Assembly: GCF_003149085.1 (NCBI RefSeq)
Contig: NZ_QGDT01000006.1
Location: 248,001-312,000 of the forward strand
Source: Dyadobacter jejuensis
GTDB lineage: Bacteria > Bacteroidota > Bacteroidia > Cytophagales > Spirosomataceae
Length of the DNA stretch: 64,000 bases
Direction of reading: 5' to 3'
Shown here: positions 53,027-62,676 of the stretch, piece after piece
Position numbering within the stretch: the stretch's first letter is position 1
Layout of the letters: each line of letters opens with the position of its first letter
Program-made: the position numbers and the translations under genes
Notes under the pieces: generated by a model
Told to the model about the DNA's origin: nothing
The model's input: only the letters and a program-made list of their open reading frames with translations
The model's database searches: none

Positions 53027-54679
53027 ATGAAAACAACCCCTTTCAAAAGGCTCTGGGAACTGGTTCGCATTGAAAGAACTGATATTGCCTCTATATATTT
53101 CTATGCCATACTTAGCGGGTTGGTTCAGCTAAGCCTTCCGTTGGGCATCCAGACCATCATTGGATACATATTGGGCGCCACCATGGTAACCTCTATATAC
53201 ATACTAATCGTACTGGTGGTATTGGGAGTAGCGGTAGTAGGGTTTATGCAGATCAACCAGATGAAGATCATCGAAACCATCAAGCAAAAATTATTTACCC
53301 GTTACTCACTGGAATTTGCCGAGGCCATCCCCAATTTTGATAGCTTAAAAACGGACGGCTATTACTTACCTGAAAAGGTCAACCGTTTTTTCGATATTCT
53401 CAATGTACAAAAAGGCTTATCGAAGTTACTACTCGACGTCCCCGTGGCCAGTATACAGATCATCTTCGGTTTGATGTTATTGGGGATATACCATTTGGCG
53501 TTCTTCGTTTTCGGATCGTTGCTACTACTGGTTTTATGGCTAGTATTTTATAGAACCGGCTCCAAGGGAGTGAATTCGAGTCTACAGGAGAGTATGGCCA
53601 AGTATAAGGTGGCGGCATGGCTCGAAGAAATGGCCCGGGTGATCAACCCCTTCAAAAACAACCGGGACAGCCCCTTCAATTTACAGAAGACCGATGCCTA
53701 TGTCAGCCAGTATCTGGAAGCCAAAACGACTCATTTTAGAGTATTATTGGTTCAGTACCAAGTCCTTGTATTCCTTAAGGTCGCTATTACCGCAGGCATG
53801 CTTACGGTAGGCACGGTGCTTCTCCTCGATCAAAAACTCAATATTGGCGAGTTTATCGCCATCGAAATCGTAATCCTTATGGTGATCAACGCCGTAGAAA
53901 AGTTGATCATCAATTTAGATAGTGTGTACGATGTAGTTACTGGGTTAGAAAAGTTGGCCACTGTCACTGAGCCTCTTGGCGAACAACAGGGCGCTATCGT
54001 TCTAGAGCAAAAAGCCAAGGGAATCGCCTTAGAGATGAAAGATTTTTATTTTCATTTTTCCAATGGAAAACCCGTTTTTGAAGGAGTAAATCTGGCCATA
54101 CAACCAGGTACTATAACCACCATCACCACCAGCAGCAAGACGGTCTTGTTACAAACTTTGGCGGGGTACTACAGCCCTCAAGCGGGCGCCTTGCTCATCA
54201 ACGGCATTCCGATGAGCCATTACAACCTCACCTCCTTCCGTCAACAAATAGGGATGTATCTGAATCAGAAGGACATTTTCATTGGCACTGTCATGGAGAA
54301 CATTTTGATGGGTCGCCTCCATATTATCCCCGACCATATTACCGAACTAGCCATAAAGCTCGAAATTCAAGATATTATCACCTCCCTGCCAGCAGGTTTT
54401 CAGACGACCATTTCGCCCAATGGGCGTAACCTGGAAGGACGGCATATCCGGGCCATACTCTTGTTGCGAGCACTAGTCCACACCCCAAGGCTCTTGTTAC
54501 TGGAGTCGCCATGGGACGGCCTGACGCCACATATCCGCACCACCATTATCGCCTACCTTCAAAGTATTAAAGAGCGTACCACGATCGTCATCACGAGCGA
54601 TGAGCCCAACCTGAAGGAAATCGGTGATTTTCACATCTACTTGAACCATGGGGAGTCGAGTCCCAACAAACCAATATAG
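53027..54679 (+). CDS. ABC-exporter-like membrane protein with degenerate ATPase domain
   Basis: 550 residues. Residues about 20-310 form a type I ABC exporter membrane domain with five to six hydrophobic helices (GLVQLSLPLGIQTIIGYILG, IYILIVLVVLGVAVVGFMQI, IIFGLMLLGIYHLAFFVFGS). From about 335 to 545 lies the nucleotide-binding fold, but its motifs are eroded: the P-loop reads TTITTSSKTVLL (Lys371 kept, the GxxGxG core lost and two residues short), the signature LSGGQ is LEGRH (469-473), Walker B ends LLLLES instead of DE, and the His switch position is Ser524 in VITSDEP. Family relatives use this domain to hydrolyse ATP; here catalysis looks impaired or lost. It is followed after three bases by HlyD and TolC genes, so it belongs to a tripartite export apparatus. 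Confidence 0.88.
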   Translation: MKTTPFKRLWELVRIERTDIASIYFYAILSGLVQLSLPLGIQTIIGYILGATMVTSIYILIVLVVLGVAVVGFMQINQMKIIETIKQKLFTRYSLEFAEAIPNFDSLKTDGYYLPEKVNRFFDILNVQKGLSKLLLDVPVASIQIIFGLMLLGIYHLAFFVFGSLLLLVLWLVFYRTGSKGVNSSLQESMAKYKVAAWLEEMARVINPFKNNRDSPFNLQKTDAYVSQYLEAKTTHFRVLLVQYQVLVFLKVAITAGMLTVGTVLLLDQKLNIGEFIAIEIVILMVINAVEKLIINLDSVYDVVTGLEKLATVTEPLGEQQGAIVLEQKAKGIALEMKDFYFHFSNGKPVFEGVNLAIQPGTITTITTSSKTVLLQTLAGYYSPQAGALLINGIPMSHYNLTSFRQQIGMYLNQKDIFIGTVMENILMGRLHIIPDHITELAIKLEIQDIITSLPAGFQTTISPNGRNLEGRHIRAILLLRALVHTPRLLLLESPWDGLTPHIRTTIIAYLQSIKERTTIVITSDEPNLKEIGDFHIYLNHGESSPNKPI

Positions 54680-54682
54680 GCT

Positions 54683-56008
54683 ATGGAATTAGAGAAATAC
54701 ACGATCCCATTAACCTCTAGGGATTTAATATACCGCTATCACAAAAAAAGCAAAGTACGCCAATGGACCATAGGGATATTCATATTCCTTGGATTGGTTT
54801 TGTTCTTACCCTGGACCCAAAATATCAAGGCCAAGGGCGACATCACTACGCTTTATCAAGAGCAGCGTCCACAACAAATCAATTCGCCCATACCCGGCAA
54901 AATAGTTCGTTGGTGGGTAAAGGAAGGAGATTTCGTTCAGAAAGGAGATACGATCCTCCAAATATCGGAGATCAAAGAAGACTATCTGGACCCTAACCTG
55001 GTGGGCCGAACCCGCCAACAGGTAGAGGCCAAGCAGGGTGCCATCGAATTCTATGAGCGAAAAGCACGCATGTCCACGCTTCAAATAGAAGTACTCCAAG
55101 AGGCACAAAAGCTTAAAATAGAGCAGTTAAAGAACAAACTTGGCCAATTGAAGAGTAAACTAACGGCCGAGAAGGCCGAGCTGGTAGCCATAGAGAATGA
55201 GCTTACCCTACTTACGGATCAATATGAGCGGCAAAAAAAGATGTATGCCGAAGGACTGGTTTCTCAAACCCAGCTCCAGCAGCGAAATGCCAGCTATCAG
55301 AACGCACTTTCTAAGCGAATAGTGGCCGAAAACAAAATCGCCCAAACCGAACAAGAAATCCTCAACAATCAAATTGAGCAAAACGGGGTAGAGCAAGAAT
55401 ATTTGGAAAAAATAAATAAGGCAGAAGGAGATCGGTTGGCCAGTATGGGCTCTGCAGTTGCGGGCCAAGGCGAAAAAGCCAAACTTGAAAACATGGCCAC
55501 CAACTATGCCATCCGTAATGGCATGTACATTATTCTGGCCCCACAGGACGGCCAAATTGTACAGGCCAACAAATCGGGAATAGGGGAAATCTTAAAGGAT
55601 TCGGAGAGTATAGCGGTCATAGTCCCTACCAAAGTCAACTATGCCGTAGAAATGTTTGTGAAGCCAGTCGACCTCCCCTTGATATCCAACGGGCAGCGGG
55701 TGCGGTTTATGTTCGATGGATTTCCAGCAATTATTTTTAGTGGATGGCCCAACAACAGTTACGGTACCTTTGGAGGTAAGGTAGTAGCTGTGGAACAGTC
55801 CATCGGCACCAATGGTCAATTTAGGGTCTTGGTAGCGGAGGACCCTGAGGACCGACCTTGGCCCGAAGAACTTCGGATAGGTAGTGGAGCACAAGGAATT
55901 GCCCTCCTCAAGAACGTTCCTATCTGGTATGAACTATGGCGAAATATCAACGGCTTCCCACCGGACTATTACAGTAGCGAACCGTCGACAAAAACCGTAA
56001 AACTTTAA
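54683..56008 (+). CDS. HlyD-family periplasmic adaptor protein
   Basis: 441 residues. One N-terminal membrane helix (WTIGIFIFLGLVLFLPW, about 28-44), then a lipoyl-like half (QINSPIPGKIVRWWVKEGDFVQKGD), a long coiled coil (about 110-265, rich in Glu, Lys and Gln, e.g. LKIEQLKNKLGQLKSKL), the second lipoyl half (IILAPQDGQIVQANKSGIGE) and a beta-barrel (KPVDLPLISNGQRVRF). Together with the ABC-like protein and TolC homologue encoded around it, it would bridge the inner and outer membranes for export. It starts three bases after the ABC gene and is followed 11 bp later by the TolC gene, so the three are one operon. Confidence 0.94.
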   Translation: MELEKYTIPLTSRDLIYRYHKKSKVRQWTIGIFIFLGLVLFLPWTQNIKAKGDITTLYQEQRPQQINSPIPGKIVRWWVKEGDFVQKGDTILQISEIKEDYLDPNLVGRTRQQVEAKQGAIEFYERKARMSTLQIEVLQEAQKLKIEQLKNKLGQLKSKLTAEKAELVAIENELTLLTDQYERQKKMYAEGLVSQTQLQQRNASYQNALSKRIVAENKIAQTEQEILNNQIEQNGVEQEYLEKINKAEGDRLASMGSAVAGQGEKAKLENMATNYAIRNGMYIILAPQDGQIVQANKSGIGEILKDSESIAVIVPTKVNYAVEMFVKPVDLPLISNGQRVRFMFDGFPAIIFSGWPNNSYGTFGGKVVAVEQSIGTNGQFRVLVAEDPEDRPWPEELRIGSGAQGIALLKNVPIWYELWRNINGFPPDYYSSEPSTKTVKL

Positions 56009-56019
56009 GTAAAGCCCTT

Positions 56020-57438
56020 ATGAACGGTAAAACACAGCCTTTAATAAACCTCTTAGTCCTAATACTATTCAGTTGCTGGGCCCCTGCCATCAGCATGGCG
56101 CAGGTGCCCGAAAAAACCCTACAAGCCGATGAAGTCCTGGCCATTGTAAGGCAATACCACCCGGTGGCTTTGCAGGCAGCCCTTGGCATAGAGGACGCCC
56201 AAGCCGAACTGAAAATGGCCAAGGGGGGATTCGACCCTAGACTGGGTGGGTATTTTGCCGGAAAGACTTTCGATGGCACCAAGTATTACCAGCAAGGATC
56301 TCAAGAGCTCACCATCCCCACCTGGTTTGGCGTGGACCTACATGGGGGCTTCCAACAGTTATCGGGAAATCGGCTCGATCCCTCCCAGACAAAGGGGCAG
56401 ACGAGCTTTCTAGGAATAAGCCTTCCCATAGCCAAGGGATTGATGATGGACAAAAGACGAGCGGCACTCCAGCAGGCAAAACTTTACCGCAACCTATCCC
56501 AGACGGAGCAACGGGCTACTATCAACAACCTCCTGCTAGTAGTCATGGAGGATTACTGGCAATGGATAGCATCCTACCAGAGCTATCTAAATATCAGTTC
56601 TATTGTTGAGATTAACACGAAGCGCTTGGAACTCGTTACCGCATCATATGCCATGGGAGAGCGTGCCGCCATCGACACCGTTGAGGCCATGGCGCAATTA
56701 AAGCTTTATCAAAACCTTCAAACACAATCCTGGCTACAATTTCAAAATAGTGGACTCCAGTTGTCCGCACATCTTTGGGGGCCCAATGCCCAGCCCTACG
56801 ACCTTTCGGACGAAGTCAAACCCCCTGTCAACTGGGACCAACAATTAGACCTTAGCCTATTTGAGCTCAATGGCGACAACCTGCTATCGGCTGCCCTTGC
56901 CAACCACCCCGAGCTGCAGGCCTACGAATATAAAATGGATATGCTGGAAGTCAACCGAAAATTGAAGTTTCAGGAGCTTCTTCCCAAAGCCGACCTCCGC
57001 TATAATTTCCTTAGCAAAGGCAACTCATTGATTCCGAACGAATATTTCGACAACAACTACCAATATGGATTCAAATTTGAAATGCCCTTAAGACTTTCCT
57101 ATGGAAGGGGCGCATATAGGCAAGCCAAAATAAAAATAGAGTCTACCCAGCTGGCTCAAATTCAGAAAATTCGTGACATCGAGATTAAAATTAGGGCCTA
57201 TCTCAACGACTACGGTGCCTTAAAATCGCAGATTGCCGTAGAAACGGAACAACTAGCCCTCATCCAGCGCTTGGTTGCTGCCGAGCAGATGCGATTTTCG
57301 AACGGAGAAAGCTCTCTATTTTTAGTAAATAGTCGAGAGAATAAAGCCTTGGAGGTTCAACAGAAACTTCTCACCTTAAAGTCTAAGTATTTTAAGACCC
57401 TCTACGCCCTACAAAGTAGCGCCGGCTTACTGCTCTGA
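56020..57438 (+). CDS. TolC-family outer-membrane factor
   Basis: 472 residues with a signal peptide (LVLILFSCWAPAISMAQ). Helical coiled-coil outer membrane efflux protein: DEVLAIVRQYHPVALQAALG and ALEVQQKLLTLKSKYFKTLYAL are the typical long helices, with the repeat halves at about 40-240 and 255-470 (ALANHPELQAYEYKMDMLEV starts the second). It would form the outer-membrane channel for the exporter encoded upstream. The last gene of the operon, convergent with the sulfatase gene, six bases between the stop codons. Confidence 0.92.
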   Translation: MNGKTQPLINLLVLILFSCWAPAISMAQVPEKTLQADEVLAIVRQYHPVALQAALGIEDAQAELKMAKGGFDPRLGGYFAGKTFDGTKYYQQGSQELTIPTWFGVDLHGGFQQLSGNRLDPSQTKGQTSFLGISLPIAKGLMMDKRRAALQQAKLYRNLSQTEQRATINNLLLVVMEDYWQWIASYQSYLNISSIVEINTKRLELVTASYAMGERAAIDTVEAMAQLKLYQNLQTQSWLQFQNSGLQLSAHLWGPNAQPYDLSDEVKPPVNWDQQLDLSLFELNGDNLLSAALANHPELQAYEYKMDMLEVNRKLKFQELLPKADLRYNFLSKGNSLIPNEYFDNNYQYGFKFEMPLRLSYGRGAYRQAKIKIESTQLAQIQKIRDIEIKIRAYLNDYGALKSQIAVETEQLALIQRLVAAEQMRFSNGESSLFLVNSRENKALEVQQKLLTLKSKYFKTLYALQSSAGLLL

Positions 57439-57444
57439 CCATAT

Positions 57445-59196
57445 CTAGTCAACCCGCTCAATCTCTACCCAAAAGGGGAATATTCTCTTCCCTTTTACGG
57501 TATAAAAAGGCACCAAATCGCCGGTCATGGCCCTCAGGCTGACCCGCTCCATATCGATAGTATCGGCTTCCTTTGTGGCGTTCTTCTTCTGAAAAACCCC
57601 ATCCTTCGTTTCCAGGTACATCTGGCCTCCTCCCTCCACAGGCCTAATGAATTTGAACTTTAAATTATAAACACCTGGCTCCACCGCCACTTTCCATTTA
57701 CCATATATCTCTTCCTGATTCCAGATTCCCCGTTCCCCTTCCGCATCATTCCGATTGAGTATTACCGGATTTTCATGTTCACTTCCTACCACAATGGGTT
57801 GTGGGTCTACAAGATTTTTCGAAGTAATCAATTCCTTGAAAATATGATCCATATCTTGCTTGAGCACCTTGGCTTTATCCAGGTTCTGAGCTATAATATT
57901 GTCTTTTTCAAACGGATCCTTGGCCAAGTCATATAATTCAAAATCATTTATCTTGGCGTCATAGTCGGTCATTCCCACCAATTTGTAGCCTTCCGTTTGC
58001 AAGGCAATATTCTGATACAACTCCGGATAGCTTCGCGTCCAGTAAAAGAATAAAGGACGGTTGGCCCAAGCCACCTCCTTACCTTCCATAAGTGGCACTA
58101 AGCTTTTCCCATCGATCACCCTATCTTTGGGTAAGGGCACATTGCAGAGTTGCGCCACCGTGGGCAAGATATCCAGATGCGCCGCAACTGTCTTAATAGC
58201 CTTATCCCCTTCGAACCTGGCCGGATAACGCATATAGAAGGGAACCCTAACCCCTCCATTATAAACACTGGATTTTCGTCCACGCATCCCCCCCACATAG
58301 CGAACTTGCTCAGGGCCGTTGTCGGTCATAAAAATAATTAGGGTATTATCGGCTATTTTCAATTCCTCTAGCTTATTCAAAAGCTTGCCAATATTATCGT
58401 CGATATTGGATACCATCGCATATACCTTTCGGGCATCTTCCTTGTCCTTGTCGGTCATGGTGGCCACCATACCCTGGCCAAACCCAGCCGAGGGATCTAC
58501 GTCTTTATACCGATCATAGTACTCCTCAGGTACCTGTAGGGGCGTATGTGGCGCATTGAATGACAGATAGCAAAAGAATGGACCTTGCTTATTTTCTTCT
58601 ATAAAATCAATAGCACCTTCTGCAAAGATATCTGAACAATAGCCCTTATAACTTTCTTGTCGGTTGTTATGCCATAGGACAGGATCAAAATAACTCCTAT
58701 CTCCGTTAAAATAATTGGTAATATCCCCCACTTGCCCCATCCCTCCGGCAAGGTGTATCAGCGACTCGTCGAACCCTTGGTCGGTAGGTCGGGAGGGATA
58801 GTTATCTCCCAAATGCCACTTCCCAAATATTCCGGTACGATAATCGGCCTGTTTGAGCAATTCTGCCAGGGTTACTTCATTGGATGCCATGGTGGCACCT
58901 CCATTATAAGTATCTCTAATACCAGTCCTTAACGAATAGCGCCCTGTCATCAGACTCGACCTCGTAGGAGCACATACTGGTGACACATAAAAATTGTCTA
59001 ATCGGATACTATTTCTAGCAAACTGATCGATGACTGGGGTTTTAACATGGGGATTGCCTGTGATACCCAAATCACCATAACCTTGGTCGTCGGTTAAGAT
59101 GATAATGACGTTGGGGCGGCTGTCGCTTTGAGCGAAAACAACCCTTGCAAACGAATTAAAAATGAGTATTACCAGAACTAACTTAATATTATGCAT
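57445..59196 (-). CDS. Secreted S1-family sulfatase, Cys-type
   Basis: 583 residues with signal peptide MHNIKLVLVILIFNSFARVV...AQ. The formylglycine motif is CAPTRSSLMTG with Cys75, preceded by metal Asp36 and Asp37 in IILTDDQGYGDLG; the second metal set is IFMTDNGPEQ and the Lys/His set in GIFGKWHLGDNY. These sulfatases remove sulfate esters from glycans; the Cys is converted to formylglycine by an unlinked enzyme. A ~100-residue C-terminal extension (WKVAVEPGVYNLKFKFIRPV) is a beta domain seen in Bacteroidota arylsulfatases. It lies 86 bp after the LacI gene on the same strand, next to uronate-type catabolic genes, suggesting sulfated uronate-containing glycans. Confidence 0.94.
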   Translation of the reverse strand: MHNIKLVLVILIFNSFARVVFAQSDSRPNVIIILTDDQGYGDLGITGNPHVKTPVIDQFARNSIRLDNFYVSPVCAPTRSSLMTGRYSLRTGIRDTYNGGATMASNEVTLAELLKQADYRTGIFGKWHLGDNYPSRPTDQGFDESLIHLAGGMGQVGDITNYFNGDRSYFDPVLWHNNRQESYKGYCSDIFAEGAIDFIEENKQGPFFCYLSFNAPHTPLQVPEEYYDRYKDVDPSAGFGQGMVATMTDKDKEDARKVYAMVSNIDDNIGKLLNKLEELKIADNTLIIFMTDNGPEQVRYVGGMRGRKSSVYNGGVRVPFYMRYPARFEGDKAIKTVAAHLDILPTVAQLCNVPLPKDRVIDGKSLVPLMEGKEVAWANRPLFFYWTRSYPELYQNIALQTEGYKLVGMTDYDAKINDFELYDLAKDPFEKDNIIAQNLDKAKVLKQDMDHIFKELITSKNLVDPQPIVVGSEHENPVILNRNDAEGERGIWNQEEIYGKWKVAVEPGVYNLKFKFIRPVEGGGQMYLETKDGVFQKKNATKEADTIDMERVSLRAMTGDLVPFYTVKGKRIFPFWVEIERVD

Positions 59197-59282
59197 ATCC
59201 TTATTTTGGTTTAAATAGTATTTTAATCAAGCAAAGCCACCTGTCCGGTCCACACACACGGGGGCCGCTATTACCTTTCAGC

Positions 59283-60314
59283 TCAATCAGCACCTAACAA
59301 CCGCTTGGAAGATGCACGCACGATCAACTGCGAACGGAGGACTATACTGGAGGTGGCACCGAGGGGTTGATTGCTGGTAAGGTGGTTGATCATCGTGCTC
59401 ACGGCCAGCTCCCCCATCTGGTGGCCGGGGTAATCGACGGTCGTCAACTTCGGATCTATGATTTGAGAAACGTGGTCGTTATTGAAACCAACGAAAGCTA
59501 CATCGTCGGGAATACGATACCCCGCATCAATCAAGGCACGCATGCAATTGACCGCACAAATATCACTGGCCACAAACACCCCATCGGGCTTTTGCTCCAT
59601 GGCCATGATCTGCCGGGCTAGCACTACGCCGGCCTCGGCACTAAGGTCGTTGACTATTACCTGCACAGCCCGCTCCGAAAGTCCTGCCTCTTGAATCGCC
59701 TTTTTATAACCTTCCATCCTGTCGTTATAAACATTGCGGCGCAGGTTGCCCGTCACATGTAGGATTTGCTGGCACCCTTGCGCCAGCAAATGCCGTGTAG
59801 CTTCGTATCCGGCCTTATAATTGTCGATCACAATTCCCGGACATTCCATAAAGTCGGTGACCCGGTCGAAGAAAAGTAGCGGTACCTTTTTCTTGATAAA
59901 TCCTGCAAAGTGGTCGTAGGACTCCGTGTCGTAGGCCAGGGAGACCAATAAGCCATCGACCCGGTTATTGAACATGGTTCGGGCATTGGCTTTTTCGTTA
60001 GCTGCCGACTCCAACGACTGGCTGATTAGCATATGATACCCCGCCTTATTGGCTACTACCTCCATGCCGGCGAGTACCGACGACATAAAGTGGCTATTGA
60101 GCCGGGGCACAATAACCCCTAAGGTCTGGGTGGTCTTTTTTCTTAAATTACTCGCAAAGGTATTGGAGCGGTATCCTAGCTCATTGGCCTTGGACTGTAC
60201 CCTCTGGCGGGTCTTTATGTTGATAGCCGGATGGTCGTTCAATGCCCTGCTGACTGTCGCTGCCGATAACTGCAACAGTTCTGCTATATCATAAATCGTT
60301 ACTTCTTTTTCCAT
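59283..60314 (-). CDS. LacI-family transcriptional regulator
   Basis: 343 residues from ATG 60314 (MEKEVTIYDIAELLQLSAATV); in-frame ATGs at 60320 and 60359 are less likely since family homology begins here. The HTH is TIYDIAELLQLSAATVSRAL with the hinge helix region INIKTRQRVQSKANELGY, followed by the periplasmic-binding-protein domain (TLGVIVPRLNSHFMSSVLAG ... VAFVGFNNDHVSQIIDPKLT). LacI proteins repress sugar catabolic genes until an inducer binds. It is divergent from uxuA; the operator-like sequence at 60441-60460 in the gap is its likely site. The sulfatase gene 86 bp downstream is probably co-transcribed. Confidence 0.95.
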   Translation of the reverse strand: MEKEVTIYDIAELLQLSAATVSRALNDHPAINIKTRQRVQSKANELGYRSNTFASNLRKKTTQTLGVIVPRLNSHFMSSVLAGMEVVANKAGYHMLISQSLESAANEKANARTMFNNRVDGLLVSLAYDTESYDHFAGFIKKKVPLLFFDRVTDFMECPGIVIDNYKAGYEATRHLLAQGCQQILHVTGNLRRNVYNDRMEGYKKAIQEAGLSERAVQVIVNDLSAEAGVVLARQIMAMEQKPDGVFVASDICAVNCMRALIDAGYRIPDDVAFVGFNNDHVSQIIDPKLTTVDYPGHQMGELAVSTMINHLTSNQPLGATSSIVLRSQLIVRASSKRLLGAD

Positions 60315-60440
60315 ATTCATTAGCCTCCTAAAGGCTCTACGGGGCCCTGACCGATTCAACCGATTACGGTCGTCTTACCCCAGATTCATTCACATTTCCT
60401 AAAAATATAAAATCTATATGGAACAAATTAGATTTTTTTG

Positions 60441-60460
60441 AATTGCAATCGGTTGCAATT
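60441..60460. promoter_or_regulatory. LacI-type operator
   Basis: AATTGCAATCGGTTGCAATT is a near-perfect palindrome (18 of 20 bases symmetric) with the central CG typical of LacI-family sites. It lies midway in the 283-bp gap between divergent lacI-type and uxuA genes. Confidence 0.75.
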
Positions 60461-60564
60461 TAAAAAAATCTTCAGATATTGAGGTCTGATTATCAAGCTC
60501 ATATAAATTTCAACCGTTATATCGGCTCCTTTCTGTAAGGATAACCCCCACATAATCACGTCTT

Positions 60565-60572
60565 TAATTTTG
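60565..60572 (+). promoter_or_regulatory. Candidate -7 element for uxuA
   Basis: TAATTTTG matches TAnnTTTG, 25 bp before the uxuA ATG. No clear -33 TTG. The LacI-type operator lies about 105 bp upstream, so direct blocking of this promoter by a single bound dimer is not obvious. Confidence 0.4.
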
Positions 60573-60597
60573 AAACAAAACATACCATTAGACACCT

Positions 60598-61791
60598 ATG
60601 AATCATAGCATGCGCTGGTTTGGCCCACAAGACCCCGTTTCCCTGATGGACCTCCGGCAAGCCGGCTGTACCGGTGTAGTAAGTGCCCTGCACCAGATTC
60701 CCGTGGGCGAAGTATGGAGCATCGACGCCATAGCCGAGCGCAAGAGGATTATCGAGGCAGATAACGACCGCTTCACTCCTTTACAATGGCTGGTGGTAGA
60801 GAGCCTCCCCGTTCATGAGCATATCAAAAAAGGGTCGGCCGATAGGGACCAATACATAGCCAATTACCAAGAGTCGCTGCGCAATCTGGCAGCCTGTGGA
60901 ATCACCACCGTATGCTACAACTTTATGCCGGTACTGGATTGGTCCAGAACGAACCTACACTATACCCTACCCACAGGAGCCACCACCCTGCGCTATGTAT
61001 GGCAGGACTTCGCCCTATTCGATTTGTATATCTTAAAACGACCGGGGGCCGAAAACGACTATGACCAGGCCGTAAAGGAGGCCGCCCAAAAGCGATATAA
61101 AGAGATGACGCCTCAGGATATCGCCCTGCTAACCAACACCGTGTTGCTCGGCTTGCCAGGCTCCGAAGAAGCCTTCGAGCTTAGCCAGTTTCAAAAACTG
61201 TTGGATGGGTACGCCACCATCGACGAGGCGACCCTACAGGCCAATCTTCATTATTTTATTCGCGCCATAGCCCCTTTGGCCCAGGAACTGGGCATAAGGC
61301 TGTGCATCCACCCCGACGACCCCCCGAGGTCGTTGCTAGGCTTGCCGAGGGTAGTCAAAACGGAAGAGGATTTGGCCGCCCTGATGGACGCTTGCCCAGT
61401 GCGTGCCAACGGCATCACCTTCTGCACGGGGTCATTGGGCGTGCGTGCCGACAACGACCTCCCCGCCATGATAAGGCGCTTTGCCGATCGCATCCATTTC
61501 GTCCACCTGCGTAGTACCAAAAGGGAATCGGACCCACGAGATTTTCACGAAGCGCCGCATTTGGAAGGCGATGTAGATATGTATGAAGTGGTAAAAGCGA
61601 TACTGGAAGTAGAGAGGCAACGTGCGCTTCATGGAGAGCCACCCATCCCCATGCGTCCCGATCATGGATTTCAGATGCTCGATGATCTTCAAAAAAAGAC
61701 CTACCCAGGCTATTCGGCCATAGGGCGGCTCAAGGCCCTGGCCGAACTAAGGGGACTGGAAATGGCGCTAAACCGAATGACTGCCTCCTAA
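60598..61791 (+). CDS. uxuA: Mannonate dehydratase
   Basis: 397 residues, cytoplasmic. Dehydrates D-mannonate to 2-keto-3-deoxy-D-gluconate in hexuronate catabolism. The N-terminus RWFGPQDPVSLMDLRQAGCTGVVSALHQIPVGEVW is the hallmark (quoted here as RWFGPQDPVSLMDLRQAG). Other typical blocks are WLVVESLPVHEHIKKG, YNFMPVLDWSRT, LCIHPDDPPRSLLGLPRV, ITFCTGSLGVRADND, IHFVHLRSTKRE and MRPDHGFQMLDD, with metal-binding Cys, His and Asp. Length is usual for the family. It leads the plus-strand genes uxuA-SDR-ThuA-Gfo/Idh and is divergent from the LacI gene. Confidence 0.97.
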   Translation: MNHSMRWFGPQDPVSLMDLRQAGCTGVVSALHQIPVGEVWSIDAIAERKRIIEADNDRFTPLQWLVVESLPVHEHIKKGSADRDQYIANYQESLRNLAACGITTVCYNFMPVLDWSRTNLHYTLPTGATTLRYVWQDFALFDLYILKRPGAENDYDQAVKEAAQKRYKEMTPQDIALLTNTVLLGLPGSEEAFELSQFQKLLDGYATIDEATLQANLHYFIRAIAPLAQELGIRLCIHPDDPPRSLLGLPRVVKTEEDLAALMDACPVRANGITFCTGSLGVRADNDLPAMIRRFADRIHFVHLRSTKRESDPRDFHEAPHLEGDVDMYEVVKAILEVERQRALHGEPPIPMRPDHGFQMLDDLQKKTYPGYSAIGRLKALAELRGLEMALNRMTAS

Positions 61792-61852
61792 AACTTGGTT
61801 GGCTTTATCCCAAAACTTATTGAAAATTTAAACATTAAAATCAATCCTAAAC

Positions 61853-62638
61853 ATGCCCGAACCATCAACAACCCACAACGCCTCGCCCCTGTTTTCCCTT
61901 CAGGGCCAACTCGCCCTGATTACTGGCGGAGGCAGCGGTATCGGTTTTTATATTGCCCAAGCCATGGTAGCTTCAGGAGCGAAGGTGGTCATCACCGGCC
62001 GCCGGGAGGAGGTATTAAAGGAAGCGGTAGCTCAACTCGGTGGCGCAGCCGCTTATGTCCAGAACGACATCACCGACCTGAAGGGGATCCCTGCTCTGGT
62101 AGATCATGTGGAAGCTACCTATGGCACCATCGATATCCTGGTCAATAACGCCGGTGTCAATATGAAAAAGCATGCCGTGGAGGTCACCGATGAAGATTTT
62201 GACCGTATCGTTCAGACCAACCTGCATGCCGTATTTTCCCTGACCAGGGAATGTGGCAAAAAAATGATCGCCCGTAAGTCCGGCTCTATCCTTATGATCA
62301 CCTCTATGGCAGCACTATATGGCATAGACCGTGTGGTGGCTTACACCGCTTCCAAGTCGGCGATTGGCGGGATGGTCAAAGCCCTTACCACCGAGTTCTC
62401 CCCGCATAACGTGCGGGTCAATGCCATCGCTCCAGGCTTTATAGAGACCCCTATGATGCTCACAGCCATGAATGGCGACATCAACCGGCGCGATAAGGCC
62501 ATGGACCGCACCCCTATGGGCACCTGGGGCCAACCCGACGACATTGGCTATGCGGCCGTATTCCTTTCATCCCCCGCAGCCAAATTTATTACTGGCGTCA
62601 CGCTACCTGTCGATGGGGGCAACTCCATTGGATTTTAG
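61853..62638 (+). CDS. SDR-family oxidoreductase, probably D-mannonate/fructuronate reductase
   Basis: 261 residues, cytoplasmic. NAD(P)-binding motif LITGGGSGIGFYIAQ, LVNNAGVNMKKHA, catalytic Ser in ILMITSMAALYG and YxxxK in VAYTASKSAIGG, then NAIAPGFIETPMM and the C-terminal GVTLPVDGGNSIGF: a classical short-chain dehydrogenase. Placed 61 bp after uxuA, it likely interconverts D-fructuronate and D-mannonate, a step done by a different family (UxuB) in E. coli; SDR enzymes take this place in several Bacteroidota. Other sugar-acid reductions remain possible. ATG 61853 is chosen because the Rossmann loop follows at a normal distance. Confidence 0.88.
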   Translation: MPEPSTTHNASPLFSLQGQLALITGGGSGIGFYIAQAMVASGAKVVITGRREEVLKEAVAQLGGAAAYVQNDITDLKGIPALVDHVEATYGTIDILVNNAGVNMKKHAVEVTDEDFDRIVQTNLHAVFSLTRECGKKMIARKSGSILMITSMAALYGIDRVVAYTASKSAIGGMVKALTTEFSPHNVRVNAIAPGFIETPMMLTAMNGDINRRDKAMDRTPMGTWGQPDDIGYAAVFLSSPAAKFITGVTLPVDGGNSIGF

Positions 62639-62676
62639 TCAACCCCCATTATGTTCCATCTATTATATACCAAGAA

